The notes under the pieces are model-generated. The model ran no database searches, was not told where the DNA came from, and saw nothing but the letters and a program-made list of their open reading frames with translations. Positions 35,992 to 45,840 of a stretch of DNA of 64,000 nucleotides are shown here, piece by piece (position 1 is the first letter of the stretch; each line of letters opens with the position of its first letter). The position numbers and the translations under genes were made by a program. The stretch is from NCBI RefSeq assembly GCF_038096175.1, contig NZ_CP151099.1:932501-996500 (forward strand), in the 5' to 3' direction. The DNA is from Nostoc sp. UHCC 0302 (lineage in GTDB: Bacteria; Cyanobacteriota; Cyanobacteriia; Cyanobacteriales; Nostocaceae).

Positions 35992-37828
35992 CCCGGATTT
36001 CTCACAAGCAGTAAAAAATCAATTTACATGACCTGATGTAAGGCTTTTTTCTGATACATCATCAATCAAAATTTAGGCGCAGAGATAAGTTAAGTATAAA
36101 GCCGCAGTTATAAAGTTAAAATAATTACTACTTTTTTGTTAGTAGTAAAATTAAAATGCTCTGTTCATAAAATTCCCGCATTCCAAAACAAGACTTGAAT
36201 CAACCCAAGCCTAAAGTATCATTGATTAAAAATAAGCAAAAGGCAATTTAACCTCAATTTAAGCAGTATTAGGGAGCATTTTTAAGCGTCTATGAGCAGT
36301 AGCAAAGATATGTCTGTATGGGCAAGAACTAGTAATTGCAATTAAAATACGGCGTGTACTTACAGTAATCACAGCTCCTAACTTCAATAACTTGGTACGA
36401 ATAGTCCCAACAGTAGCATTTTGTAATTCAGTTTTATTTAAACACTTTTGGCGCAAGGCATTCATCAAAACGTAAGCTATGGAAGAGAACCATAAACGTA
36501 ATTGATTTCCCGCAAATGAGTGGGTACTGGTTCTATCGCTAAAAAGTTCTAGTTGTTGTTCTTTAAAACGATTTTCCATCTCCCCTCGCTGACAATATTT
36601 TTGTTTATATAGTTGACTAGGTGGTACTTTATTGGTAGCCAGAGAAGTTACAACAAAACGAATCTTAGTTGCCTTTGCTCCATATTCAACTTTACAAACA
36701 ACACGACGACTACGGCTCCAAGATTCACGAGTCTGATAGTCTAACGACTTATACCAAATAGAGTTATCAATCAAGTCACAAGCCAGCCCTGGAAGCTGCT
36801 CATCTGGTTTAAATACGGTTTCTAAAAATGAAACTACTGTTGATAATTTCTGCTCAAATTCAATCCTGGCTCTATCTTTAGTCTTCGTAGCCAATTGAAT
36901 TAAACGACTGTTTTGTGCCAATCCAAAAACATAATCTAATCCGGGCTGTGATTCGCACCAAGTCATGATATCGTCCCTAGAATAGGCACTATCTCCACGT
37001 ACTAAAATCTCAACATCTTTCCATTGTTGACGTATTTGTTTAATCACTCTCTGTAGTTCTGATAATGCCCCAAATACTCGGTCTATATTAGAAGGGCGAA
37101 GTTTGGCTGCTAATAGATGTTTTCCACAAAAAATATAAAGTGGGGCATAGCAGTATCCTCCGTAATAAGTATTGAAGAAAGCTTGTTCCTGATTGCCGTG
37201 TACGAGGTCATCAGTTACATCTAAATCCAAAATAATTTGTCGTGGTTCTTTGGAGTAAGATTCTAAAAATAATTTGACAAATAAGCTCTCTATTTTTTCT
37301 GGAGAATGCCCGATTTTATGGTAACGGCTGTCTGCTCCTTGTTCCACATCTTCAGGACAATATTCTAGCCGATTTAATGTACTCTTTCCTGCTAAAACTA
37401 CCTGCTGCTCCTCTACTCCTATTCTTTTCCCTAATGCTAGAGCAAACATTGGATCATGGCGTAATTCTTCATGGTCATTTAAGTCTTCGTACCCCATGAC
37501 CAACCCATATATCCGTTGTTTAATTAAGCTCTCTATTGAATGGCCAACTTTATTTGGCTGACGGTAATCTTGAAAACACTGTGCAAACTTTGATGTAATT
37601 TCTAATTTTCTGTCTATTTCAGCAATTAAGCTTAACCCGGCATCAGATATTACTCTTCCACCCTGGAAATTAACTACGACTGTAGGTGATTTTGGCTGTT
37701 CAAATTTGAACTGTTTCGCTATGCGCTCTGTTGAAGCTGGGGTCATGCTTTACAACTGCTGAAATGCTTGCTATATATATATTCGCAGTTTTTGACCCCT
37801 TTTTTTAACTCTTTGTGAGAAATCCGGG
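35992..37828 (-). mobile_element. IS1380-family insertion sequence
   Basis: Ends CCCGGATTTCTCACAA on both sides (35992; reverse complement to 37828). The flanks belong to two different gene remnants and share no 4-bp duplication, so the element joins sequences after a deletion or recombination between two insertions. Confidence 0.8.
36259..37746 (-). CDS. IS1380-family transposase
   Basis: 495 residues, intact. Typical start region (QPKSPTVVVNFQGGRVISDA; GLSLIAEIDRKL), LDLDVTDDLVHGNQEQAFF (first Asp), VRGDSAYSRDDIM (second Asp) and RGEMENRFKEQQLELFSDRT (Glu block). Full family length, so the element may be active. Confidence 0.93.
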   Translation of the reverse strand: MTPASTERIAKQFKFEQPKSPTVVVNFQGGRVISDAGLSLIAEIDRKLEITSKFAQCFQDYRQPNKVGHSIESLIKQRIYGLVMGYEDLNDHEELRHDPMFALALGKRIGVEEQQVVLAGKSTLNRLEYCPEDVEQGADSRYHKIGHSPEKIESLFVKLFLESYSKEPRQIILDLDVTDDLVHGNQEQAFFNTYYGGYCYAPLYIFCGKHLLAAKLRPSNIDRVFGALSELQRVIKQIRQQWKDVEILVRGDSAYSRDDIMTWCESQPGLDYVFGLAQNSRLIQLATKTKDRARIEFEQKLSTVVSFLETVFKPDEQLPGLACDLIDNSIWYKSLDYQTRESWSRSRRVVCKVEYGAKATKIRFVVTSLATNKVPPSQLYKQKYCQRGEMENRFKEQQLELFSDRTSTHSFAGNQLRLWFSSIAYVLMNALRQKCLNKTELQNATVGTIRTKLLKLGAVITVSTRRILIAITSSCPYRHIFATAHRRLKMLPNTA

Positions 37829-38486
37829 GAACGGGCGTTTTTTGAAGCAGGCAAGGCTTTGATGGAACTTCGCGATCGCAGATTATATCGCTCTACGCAC
37901 AAAACCTTTGAGGAGTATTGCCGTTCACGGTTTGGTTATACACGAATGGCAGCAACCTATAAAATTGCTGCGGCGACAGTTATGGAGAATTTGTCAACCA
38001 TTGGTTTACAAAATGTCGAAATGTCAACAAGTGGTTTACAAATACTGCCGACAAACGAACGTCAAGTACGCCCCTTGGTTGCCCTAGAGCCAGAAGTCCA
38101 GCGCACTGCCTGCTGCCATGCAGTGCAAGTTGCTGGTGGTAAAGTGCCAACTGGTAGAATCGTCAAAGATGTTGTACAGCGCATCATGGAGAGAACCAAA
38201 GTACCAAACACCTACCAGTTGGGTGAAGTGTGCCAAATTTTTGCAAAAGACAAGCCCGAACTCAGAGGAAAGGGTGGATGTTGGGCAATTGTCAGCGCAG
38301 TGAATGACTTTAGTTGCACCGTGAGAATGTGGGATGGCGAGTACGCCGTTGGGTTGCAACACCTGAAGTCCTTCAACCTGCCCCAGGAGTGTGAGCAGAT
38401 GCAGGTGATTTGCGATGGCGCAAGCGCCCAGCGAAGCTGATCGCATCAGTCGAGTGTATTCCGATTCGCTGGAGGAGGATGCATAA
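37829..38486 (+). pseudogene. plasmid-type protein gene, 5'-cut by IS1380 and stopped by a 25-bp repeat
   Basis: Reads RFFEAGKALMELRDRRLYRS, FEEYCRSRFGYTR (a domain shared with the protein at 54146-54856: FKDAGYTSFESYCEKEL), then VGLQHLKSFNLPQECEQMQV. A 25-bp insertion (38417-38441) in a HIP1 site creates a stop; removing it gives VICDRISRVYSDSLEEDA-stop at 38486. This tail matches the fragment at 63174. Role unknown; partners of this type often come in plasmid pairs with coiled-coil proteins. Confidence 0.7.
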
Positions 38487-38569
38487 GCGTCCAGATATAT
38501 TCTGCCCCATGCCTTTATCCACTTTTCTTGGTCTTGCGATCGCCCTAACCGACATTCTGGGCAGAATCC

Positions 38570-41392
38570 ATGCAGCCAATATCCTCTCTGGCGCTTTTGA
38601 GCCTACCGCTCGATGCTTCAAACTCCCAAAAAGTAGCTTGGCTCAATTGTGTTAACATCAACCAAGAAAAGATGCAGAAATGGGCAGAACACGCTCCCAT
38701 GAATTATCTACATAAATTTCATCTAGTCGAGGCAGAAAAAGCGCGAGTCTTAGGGCAATTTTTTGAGGCTGAAGAGTTTTACGAGCGAGCGATCACGGGG
38801 GCTGCTGAAAATGAGTGTATCCAGGAAGAAGCACTCGCCTATGAATTAGCGGCTAAACATTATCTGGCGCGAGGGCGGTCAAAAATTGCTCAAACTTACA
38901 TTAAAGAGGCGCACTATTGCTACGATCGCTGGGGCGCAACCGCTAAAGTTAAAGATTTAGAAAAACGCTATCCACAACTCCTCAACACCAACCTAGTTCG
39001 GCAATCACATTCAATCGTGACCGATGAAACGATCCGTCATCCGACTGCGGCGATCGATTGGGCTGCGGCGATGAAAGCGGCTCAAGCCATCTCAGAAATG
39101 ATCCATCTCGATCAATTAACTGTAACGTTGATGCAGGTGGTGATAGAAAATGCCGGAGCCGAAACTGGCGCTCTGCTTCTCCTGGAAGATGATCAGCTCA
39201 CTGTTGTGGCTCAGTGCAGTGGGAGTAGACAGTGTAACCTAGAAAAGATCGCTGTTGCTGGCTGTGCAACAATTCCTGTCTCCGTCATCCAATCAGTAGA
39301 ACGCACATCTGAAACTCTGGTGTTTGATGATGCAATCAGCGAACCGTCTTTTTTGACTGATCGGTATATTCAAAACCAACAAACGCGATCGCTTCTGTGT
39401 ATGCCCATTCTTAAGCAAAATCAGCTGATTGGCATACTTTATCTAGAGAACAATCTCAGTACCGGAGTGTTTACTAGCGATCGCTTACAAGTCCTTAAAC
39501 TGTTGATTGCTCAGGCAGCAATTTCACTGGAGAATGCTCGGTTATATGAACGGTTATCGGATTATTCCGAAACACTGGAAAGGAAGGTAGAAGAGCAAAC
39601 TCAAGCTTTGCAGCAGGAGATCGCGGAACGTCAACAAACCGAAGCCGCATTGAGACAAAGTGAAGCAAATTATCGCAACCTGCTACAAACCGCGAATTCC
39701 GTTATCATTCGCTATGATCCGCAAGGACGGATTCGCTACATCAACGATTATGGGGTAAAACTTCTTGGCTATGAAGAACATCAGATTTTAGGGCGAACCT
39801 TATTTGAAACAATCATTCCAGACATCGAAATCTCTGGACGCGATGTCAAACCCTTTGTCCATGATTTACTTCGTAATCCTCAATCGTACCCGCAAGGCGA
39901 GGGTGAAAACCTGTGTCGAGACGGTCGGCGAGTTTGGGTTGTTTGGTCAAATCAAGCCATCTTCAATGAACAGGGAGATGTCGTTGAAATCTTATCGGTT
40001 GGCAATGACACCACCCAGCGTAGACAAGCAGAAGAGGCATTACAACGTAGTGAAGCCAAGTTCCGAGCTATCTTTGAAAACTCGCAGGTTGGCATCTACC
40101 GAACCCGCACCTGTGATGGATTGATTCTCAATGCCAATCAACGCTTTGCCGATCTGTTTGGCTTTGATTCACCAGAGGAGATTATCGGACTGGAACACAC
40201 TACAGGCTACTATGTCAATCAGGGCGTTCGCCAACAAGCCATTGAGTTGCTGAAGCGGGATGGGGAACTGCAAAGCTTTGAAGTCCAGATGCGAAAACAA
40301 GATGGAACATTGTTTTGGGGACTTTTCTCTTCTTATTTGAATGCAGCCGATGACTACATCGAAGGGGTAATTGCGGATATTAGCGATCGCAAACAGGCAG
40401 AAGTAGCATTGCAAGCCTCTGAAGCAGAGCTACGGGCGCTCTTTTCAGCCATTCCCGATCCGCTGTGTATCTTCAATGCTGAAGGGCAAGTGATCGGCGC
40501 AATCAAAGGAAATCCGTCATATGGAGAGTTGCATAGGGAGGAGTATATTGGTAAAACACTGCATCAACTCTATGCTACGGAACAAGCTGATGAATTCCTG
40601 AGTTACATTCAGCAGGTCCTGAGAACCCAACAAGTACTCACAGTTGAATACAGCCAGTGGATAGCTGAACGAGAAATCTGGTTTTCGGCACGCATTGCAC
40701 CGATTCGGCACGAGCAGGTGATTTGGATAGCGCGAGATATTACGCTGCAAAAGCGAGCAGAAGCAGCCTCAATTCTGGAAGAGCGTAACCGTATGGCACG
40801 CGAAATTCACGACACTCTCGCTCAGGCGTTTACAGGCATTCTGGCTCAGGTGGGAGCGGCAAAACAGGTGCTAACGGATGATTTAGAAGCAACTGAGGCA
40901 CACCTAGACCTGATCAAAGAATTGGCGCGAACTGGACTGGTTGAAGCGCGGCGATCGGTCGTGGCGCTCCGTCCTCAGCTTTTGGAGGAAGGCAGTCTAC
41001 AGAGCGCTCTACATTGTCTCGTCGCTCAACTCAGAACTGCCGCAATGGATACCACTTTATATTATGAGATTGAGGGTGCAGTATATTCTCTGCCGACTGA
41101 AGTCGAGAGTAACCTACTGCGGATTGGGCAGGAAGCCTTAACCAATGCGATTAGACACGCCAATGCTGACGAAATTCGAGTGAAGCTAGGATATGATCGC
41201 GATCAGTTTTGCTTGCGCGTGAGAGACAATGGACAGGGCTTTGGAGTTGGGAGTATTCCAGCCTCTGAGGGTTTTGGCTTACTAGGCATGAGCGAACGGG
41301 CAGAGCGCATCGGCGCACAACTCACGATTAGGAGTCAACCTGGAGAAGGAACAGAGATGATTGTTACCGTCGATCGGGAGGCATCACAATGA
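38570..41392 (+). CDS. hybrid PAS/GAF sensor histidine kinase, 5'-truncated
   Basis: 940 residues from this ATG; homology to large cyanobacterial Ser/Thr-kinase/ATPase/histidine-kinase proteins starts only near residue 28 (INQEKMQKWAEHAPMNYLHK), so the ATG at 38672 is also plausible. Order: TPR-like helices (60-140), GAF (about 185-320), three PAS (370-735), HisKA_3 with H747 (AREIHDTLAQAF), HATPase with IGQEALTNAIRHAN and DNGQGFG. A relic of the missing kinase domain (LSTFLGLAIALTDILGRIHA) precedes it in another frame at about 38510-38580. It overlaps the response regulator by four bases, so it is likely a working pair. Confidence 0.85.
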   Translation: MQPISSLALLSLPLDASNSQKVAWLNCVNINQEKMQKWAEHAPMNYLHKFHLVEAEKARVLGQFFEAEEFYERAITGAAENECIQEEALAYELAAKHYLARGRSKIAQTYIKEAHYCYDRWGATAKVKDLEKRYPQLLNTNLVRQSHSIVTDETIRHPTAAIDWAAAMKAAQAISEMIHLDQLTVTLMQVVIENAGAETGALLLLEDDQLTVVAQCSGSRQCNLEKIAVAGCATIPVSVIQSVERTSETLVFDDAISEPSFLTDRYIQNQQTRSLLCMPILKQNQLIGILYLENNLSTGVFTSDRLQVLKLLIAQAAISLENARLYERLSDYSETLERKVEEQTQALQQEIAERQQTEAALRQSEANYRNLLQTANSVIIRYDPQGRIRYINDYGVKLLGYEEHQILGRTLFETIIPDIEISGRDVKPFVHDLLRNPQSYPQGEGENLCRDGRRVWVVWSNQAIFNEQGDVVEILSVGNDTTQRRQAEEALQRSEAKFRAIFENSQVGIYRTRTCDGLILNANQRFADLFGFDSPEEIIGLEHTTGYYVNQGVRQQAIELLKRDGELQSFEVQMRKQDGTLFWGLFSSYLNAADDYIEGVIADISDRKQAEVALQASEAELRALFSAIPDPLCIFNAEGQVIGAIKGNPSYGELHREEYIGKTLHQLYATEQADEFLSYIQQVLRTQQVLTVEYSQWIAEREIWFSARIAPIRHEQVIWIARDITLQKRAEAASILEERNRMAREIHDTLAQAFTGILAQVGAAKQVLTDDLEATEAHLDLIKELARTGLVEARRSVVALRPQLLEEGSLQSALHCLVAQLRTAAMDTTLYYEIEGAVYSLPTEVESNLLRIGQEALTNAIRHANADEIRVKLGYDRDQFCLRVRDNGQGFGVGSIPASEGFGLLGMSERAERIGAQLTIRSQPGEGTEMIVTVDREASQ

Positions 41393-42012
41393 GCCAAGCC
41401 ATTCGGGTTCTCATTGCAGACGATCATGCTATTTTTCGGCAAGGATTAGCCACGATTATTAACCGTGACCCAGATATGCAGGTGATTGCCCAAGCCGAAA
41501 ATGGGGAACAAGCGATCGCTCTATTTGGGGAACACCAACCGGATGTCACGCTCATGGATCTACGAATGCCTGAAGTGGAAGGAGTTGCCGCCATCGGTGC
41601 AATTTGTGCTACTGCTAAATCTGCTCGGATTATTGTACTGACCACGTATGATAGTGACGAAGATATTTATCGGGGATTGCAGGCAGGCGCAAAAGGATAT
41701 CTGTTGAAAGAAACTGAACCTGACGAGCTTCTGAATGCTATTCGTACCGTTCATCGGGGTCAGAAGTATATTCCGCCTGATGTAGGAGCAAAGTTGGTAC
41801 AACGCCTCAGCAATCCAGAACTGAGTGAACGAGAACTAGAAGTACTCGGCTCACTGGCGCAGGGAATGAGCAATGCCGATATTGCAGCTGCTTTGAGTAT
41901 CGGTGAAGGCACTGTCAAATCTCATGTCAATCGGATTTTGAATAAGTTAGATGTGAGCGATCGCACCCAAGCTGTAATTGTTGCCGTTAAACGCGGCATT
42001 GTTAATTTATAG
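41389..42012 (+). CDS. NarL/FixJ-family response regulator
   Basis: 207 residues: receiver domain with acidic pair D11/D12, phospho-acceptor D57 (VTLMDLRMPE), T/K switch region, then a LuxR-type HTH (LSERELEVLGSLAQGMSNAD; GEGTVKSHVNRILNKL). The start overlaps the kinase stop (ATGA), so translation is coupled and it is the evident partner. Targets unknown; the genes that follow at 42.2-52 kb are candidates. Confidence 0.95.
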   Translation: MSQAIRVLIADDHAIFRQGLATIINRDPDMQVIAQAENGEQAIALFGEHQPDVTLMDLRMPEVEGVAAIGAICATAKSARIIVLTTYDSDEDIYRGLQAGAKGYLLKETEPDELLNAIRTVHRGQKYIPPDVGAKLVQRLSNPELSERELEVLGSLAQGMSNADIAAALSIGEGTVKSHVNRILNKLDVSDRTQAVIVAVKRGIVNL

Positions 42013-42233
42013 GATGTACTTTCGATAGAATTGGAATTCTAACTTAAGTTATAGCTAGCCTTCTACTCCACGATGGCATGGTTGCTCTATCAATTTCTAC
42101 TGTAAAAATTTTAACTTGCTATAGACGACAGCTTGAAGGCGATCGCCTATATTGAATTTATGCAAACAGTTACGCAATCAATGGATTGAGTAAGTAAATT
42201 GCAAAGTTCCATGCTTGATGCAAATGTATAAAA

Positions 42234-42791
42234 ATGAACGACGATCATAGCCACAGTTCCTTACTTGTAACCCCTTCAACCCAGGATTGGATGCGAGGTG
42301 TGCTGAGTGCTAAGGTCGTGTTGGTGATGTATGGAGACTATCAATGCTCTAAAAGTGCGGATGTTTACAAGCTGATTAAATTGCTCAAAGGAGAACTTAG
42401 TGCTTCTTTTGGAGAAGATGATTTATGCTTTATCTTCCGTCATTTTCCGCAAGCACAGATTCATCCCCAAGCTCAACGGGCAGCCCAAGCAGCCGTTGCC
42501 GCCGCCGCTCAGGGACAGTTTTGGTCAATGCACGACACTTTGTTTGCCCATCAACAGAAGTTAGAAAATGGTTATCTTGTAGAGTACGCCAATGATTTAG
42601 GGCTTGATATCCCTCAATTTCTCAAAGAGTTGTCTAAACAAGTGCATATTGATCGCATCAATGAGGATATCGAAAGTGGATTGCAGAGTGGAATAACGGC
42701 GGCTCCAGCCCTATTTATCAATAACATCCAATATATCGGACGTTGGAGAATGACAGAGTTGATGGCAACCATTGTTGCTGCAAGTCACTAG
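42234..42791 (+). CDS. DsbA-like thioredoxin-fold protein with CxxS site
   Basis: 185 residues, Thioredoxin_4/DsbA-like: VVLVMYGDYQCSKSADVYKL, CFIFRHFPQAQIHPQAQRAA, FWSMHDTLFAHQ and the cis-proline region ITAAPALFINN. The normal CxxC is CSKS, so it can form mixed disulfides but not an internal one. No signal peptide. It resembles the thioredoxin part found fused to NhaA antiporters. It follows the two-component pair. Confidence 0.85.
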   Translation: MNDDHSHSSLLVTPSTQDWMRGVLSAKVVLVMYGDYQCSKSADVYKLIKLLKGELSASFGEDDLCFIFRHFPQAQIHPQAQRAAQAAVAAAAQGQFWSMHDTLFAHQQKLENGYLVEYANDLGLDIPQFLKELSKQVHIDRINEDIESGLQSGITAAPALFINNIQYIGRWRMTELMATIVAASH

Positions 42792-42855
42792 GGAACTTGA
42801 TTCATGAACCCATCAGCAACTTGAATCATCAACTCGATCAAAGGAGTTTATCACC

Positions 42856-43578
42856 ATGTCTAAAATGTCTTCTAACCACCCACAGAAGCTCCCTGCCGCG
42901 TTCGCACCAAACAGGGTCTCCCGTCCAGGCTGGCTTGAGATCATTGTGGGTCTTGTCGTCTTCGCGATCGTTGGATTCGGGGTTGGCTCGCAACTCAGGC
43001 GGCTCGGTCTTGATCCTGTGGTCTACGGACTGGTCTTCACCTCGCTGTCTGGCATCGCCGGGATTGCCGGGTTCGCAGCGGCAGCACTACTACGGATTCG
43101 ATCCCTGAGTGCCTTTGGTGTGCGCCGAGTTTCCAGACGCTGGCTGCTCATCGCGATCGGAGTCGGACTGGTTGCCTTCGTACTCAAGGGATTGGCAGTT
43201 CTGGGCTGGATTCAGATCACCGGGAACACCAACAATGTTCAGGGTGTGTACGCAGAGGGCGGTAGCGGCGGAGTACTATCCCTGGTTTTAGCCACGTTGT
43301 TCCTCGGTATCGTCACGCCTCTTGGCGAGGATTTGTTCTTTCGGGGTGTCGTCGCTAACGCGCTGCTGCGCTACGGTTCGTTCATCGGGGTCGTGGGTAG
43401 CACCGTGATCTTTGCCCTTTGTCATGGCATCAACATCGTCTTTCCCGCAGCCGTAGTCGCGGGTCTCGCCACTGCCGAGGTCTTCCGCCGCAGCGGCTCG
43501 GTCTGGACTGCTGTCATTGTTCACGTCGTTTTCAATTTGCCCACAATTCCGGTGATGGTAGCTGCTGACATGGGCTGA
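42856..43578 (+). CDS. CPBP-family intramembrane protease, GC-rich
   Basis: 240 residues with about seven membrane segments. CPBP motifs: GEDLFFRGVVANALLRYG (the EExxxR motif altered to E-D), FALCHGINIVF and VIVHVVFNLP histidines. AAGGAG lies seven bases or so before ATG. It is clearly GC-richer than the backbone and actinobacterium-like in composition, suggesting transfer. The leader and first codons are nearly those of the hydrolase gene at 50377. CPBP proteins process prenylated or bacteriocin-related peptides; substrate unknown. Confidence 0.85.
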   Translation: MSKMSSNHPQKLPAAFAPNRVSRPGWLEIIVGLVVFAIVGFGVGSQLRRLGLDPVVYGLVFTSLSGIAGIAGFAAAALLRIRSLSAFGVRRVSRRWLLIAIGVGLVAFVLKGLAVLGWIQITGNTNNVQGVYAEGGSGGVLSLVLATLFLGIVTPLGEDLFFRGVVANALLRYGSFIGVVGSTVIFALCHGINIVFPAAVVAGLATAEVFRRSGSVWTAVIVHVVFNLPTIPVMVAADMG

Positions 43579-43606
43579 TAGGACGGATCATCTGGAGGTT
43601 AAACCA

Positions 43607-44398
43607 ATGGCAATTCTGAAACAATTCGGGATTTTATTTGTATTGGGCAGTGTGGGAATTGTGATGTACACGATCGCGTCTATTCCTTTAGTCGAGCAAA
43701 AGTTAGCGAAACTGTCTCCAGAAATACTGGAAAAAGTGCCGCCATTGGGGATTTTAATGCTTCTGCAAGGACTACAGTATTCAATTCTACTGGCAATCAG
43801 CATTCTAATCGGAATTGGTTGTGCCTATCGTGTTGGATTAAGCTCCCATTTGATTGATCATTGGGTGTTTCACACCGCTAAGTCTCCATCTTTTGCCGTT
43901 GAGATGAAGTGGAGCTTAGGTGTGGGTGCAGCGGCGGCGATCGTTCTCTTGTTGCTCGATCAGTTGATGCAACCTGTCCTACCTGAAGCGCTACGGGCAG
44001 CCAATAATACAGAGCCAAGTTGGTTGAATTTGCTCACAGCAATGTTCTATGGCGGCATCACTGAGGAAATTTTGATGCGCTGGGGTTTAATGTCGCTGCT
44101 TGTTTGGATCGCGTGGAAAGGGCTAAAACAAGGCGTTACGTTGCCAAGTCAAGGGATTTACCAGGGTGCGATCGTTCTAGCCGCTTTGGTATTTGGACTA
44201 CTACACCTGCCAGCGACTGCTGCGATCGTTCCCCTCACTCCAGTTGTGATTATTCGGGCGTTGTTACTGAATGGGATTGTGGGGATTGCGTTTGGCTGGC
44301 TCTTTTGGCAATATTCGCTAGAGGCTGCAATGTTAGCTCATATCAGCGTTCATGCTTTTGCCTTTGTTCTTAGCGGTTTACTGGCAAGGTTGGCTTAA
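43607..44398 (+). CDS. CPBP-family intramembrane protease
   Basis: 263 residues, about eight membrane segments. Canonical motif ITEEILMRWGLMSLLVWIAW (EExxxR), LVFGLLHLPATAA and AMLAHISVHAFAFV. Unlike its neighbour it has cyanobacterial composition and all motif residues. GGAGG precedes it by about nine bases. It is 28 bp from the preceding CPBP gene, so the two are probably co-transcribed. Confidence 0.9.
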   Translation: MAILKQFGILFVLGSVGIVMYTIASIPLVEQKLAKLSPEILEKVPPLGILMLLQGLQYSILLAISILIGIGCAYRVGLSSHLIDHWVFHTAKSPSFAVEMKWSLGVGAAAAIVLLLLDQLMQPVLPEALRAANNTEPSWLNLLTAMFYGGITEEILMRWGLMSLLVWIAWKGLKQGVTLPSQGIYQGAIVLAALVFGLLHLPATAAIVPLTPVVIIRALLLNGIVGIAFGWLFWQYSLEAAMLAHISVHAFAFVLSGLLARLA

Positions 44399-44526
44399 GT
44401 TTTGGAATAGATATCGCAGGGCTAGCACTGCCTACAAAGCTTTACTGTGAAAGGTTTTAAAAATGGTGGGCGATGCCCACTACTTGAATTGATGCTTAAC
44501 TCTACAGTTTTAAGGTGGTAAATCAA

Positions 44527-44814
44527 ATGATTCAGTGCAAAGATTTTGCGCCTCGGATTACTGAACGGGGGCCCTTCGGCGGAGCTTCCGATTATGAATC
44601 CTTCTCTGAGGTTGTGAGTGAGGTCAATCAGTGGATTGAAAATACAACGATACAGGTGATCAATGTTGAAACCGTTGTTTTACCAGATAGCTTGAAAAGC
44701 ACAAGTGATGGTGTCTACGGCGTGACAGTCAGTAATGGGGTCTACCCAGTGATGATCAGCCAGGGCGTTACAGTCAATTGCTTTCAATGTGTGCGTGTGT
44801 GGTATAGAGAATAA
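44527..44814 (+). CDS. hypothetical 95-residue protein
   Basis: Start taken at MIQCKDFAPR (44527). Beta-rich: NTTIQVINVETVVLPDS, GVTVNCFQCVRVWYRE. The run ITERGPFGGASDYES coincides with GGGGCCCTTCGGCGGAGC, which may be a small repeat inserted in frame. No family name. Confidence 0.6.
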   Translation: MIQCKDFAPRITERGPFGGASDYESFSEVVSEVNQWIENTTIQVINVETVVLPDSLKSTSDGVYGVTVSNGVYPVMISQGVTVNCFQCVRVWYRE

Positions 44815-44834
44815 GCTTCACCGGAGAAGAAATA

Positions 44835-45212
44835 ATGAAACGATTTACCTTGTTTACTTTCCTGTACCTCGCGCTGGGAGTTTGTCTGAGTGCGATCGCA
44901 CTTGGATACCCAAACCTGCCTTCGGGTCCTCAAAGAAGCTTGTTCATCAGTGCAGGAACCTCCTACATTTTTTGTCTCCTCAGCACCTTCCCATCTTGGC
45001 GCGAGAGGACGATCCGCTTCTATCGCAGACGGAATTCAGCGGTAATTCTACCCTGGTTGGTGATTGGATTCAATATTGTTTGGATGATCTGGGAGGTTCA
45101 GAGTCAAAACTGGACGATGGAAGCCATTTTAGGAGCGTTTTTGCGGCTAATAGTTGTCTTACCGTTTGTAGAACTCATTGTGATTACATGGCAAGTGAAT
45201 TCTGAACATTAG
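44835..45212 (+). CDS. small membrane protein
   Basis: 125 residues with about four hydrophobic segments (FTLFTFLYLALGVCLSAIAL; LFISAGTSYIFCLL; ILPWLVIGFNIVWMIW; LIVVLPFVELIVITW). AGAAG precedes the ATG. No family recognised; 20 bp from the previous gene, likely co-transcribed. Confidence 0.65.
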   Translation: MKRFTLFTFLYLALGVCLSAIALGYPNLPSGPQRSLFISAGTSYIFCLLSTFPSWRERTIRFYRRRNSAVILPWLVIGFNIVWMIWEVQSQNWTMEAILGAFLRLIVVLPFVELIVITWQVNSEH

Positions 45213-45331
45213 TGTCTAAATCAGATGATCCTGAAACGAACTCGCTCTTCACCGATCGGAGCAAGCAGATGGAGTAATAACTCCGACACGAAATTGATGC
45301 TAACTAGAACTGATCTATCAGGAGGACAATC

Positions 45332-45781
45332 ATGAAACTTCAAACCATTTTCAGATTAATAACGATCGCTACAGGATTGCTCGGAGGTTCACTCACTCAT
45401 CCCGCGATAGCGAAGCGCTGCTGCGTTCGCCCTTGGCGTCTCCCCTTGGGAGAAGCGCAGATCGCACACAGCATTCCTCCACAACAAACCTTCCCCATTC
45501 TGATCGCCACTGCCTACACTGATTGAACCTTACCTACCTTACGCCAAGGTGATCGCGGCAGAAACGTGCAATTGTTACAACGCATCCTTCAAGACAGTGG
45601 CTTTTTAGGAGCCGCAGGTGTGAGGTTAGGCAATCCAAGAGGGGCGATCGTCGATGGCATCTTTGGTGCGGTCACAGCGTCTGCGGTACGCGAGCTCCAG
45701 AGACTATACAGAATCCCAGTTACAGGGCGAGTCAATCCAACCACCTGGGAAGTCGTGGATATGCACGAAAACCCCTATTGA
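45332..45781 (+). pseudogene. secreted peptidoglycan-binding protein with repeat insertion and in-frame TGA
   Basis: Signal peptide (QTIFRLITIATGLLGGSLTH), then 18 extra codons from a 54-bp repeat placed between GCGAT and CGC of a HIP1 octamer (45409-45462), then HSIPPQQTFPILIATAYTD, a TGA (45524-45526), and in the same frame TLPTLRQGDRGRNVQLLQRI with a PG_binding_1 repeat (DGIFGAVTASAVRELQRLY). The TGA separates export signal from domain, so it is probably inactive. Confidence 0.75.
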
Positions 45782-45840
45782 TCGCCGCTTCCCTGGAAAC
45801 AACAGAACATTACACAACTATAAGCCACAGAAGATTTCTA

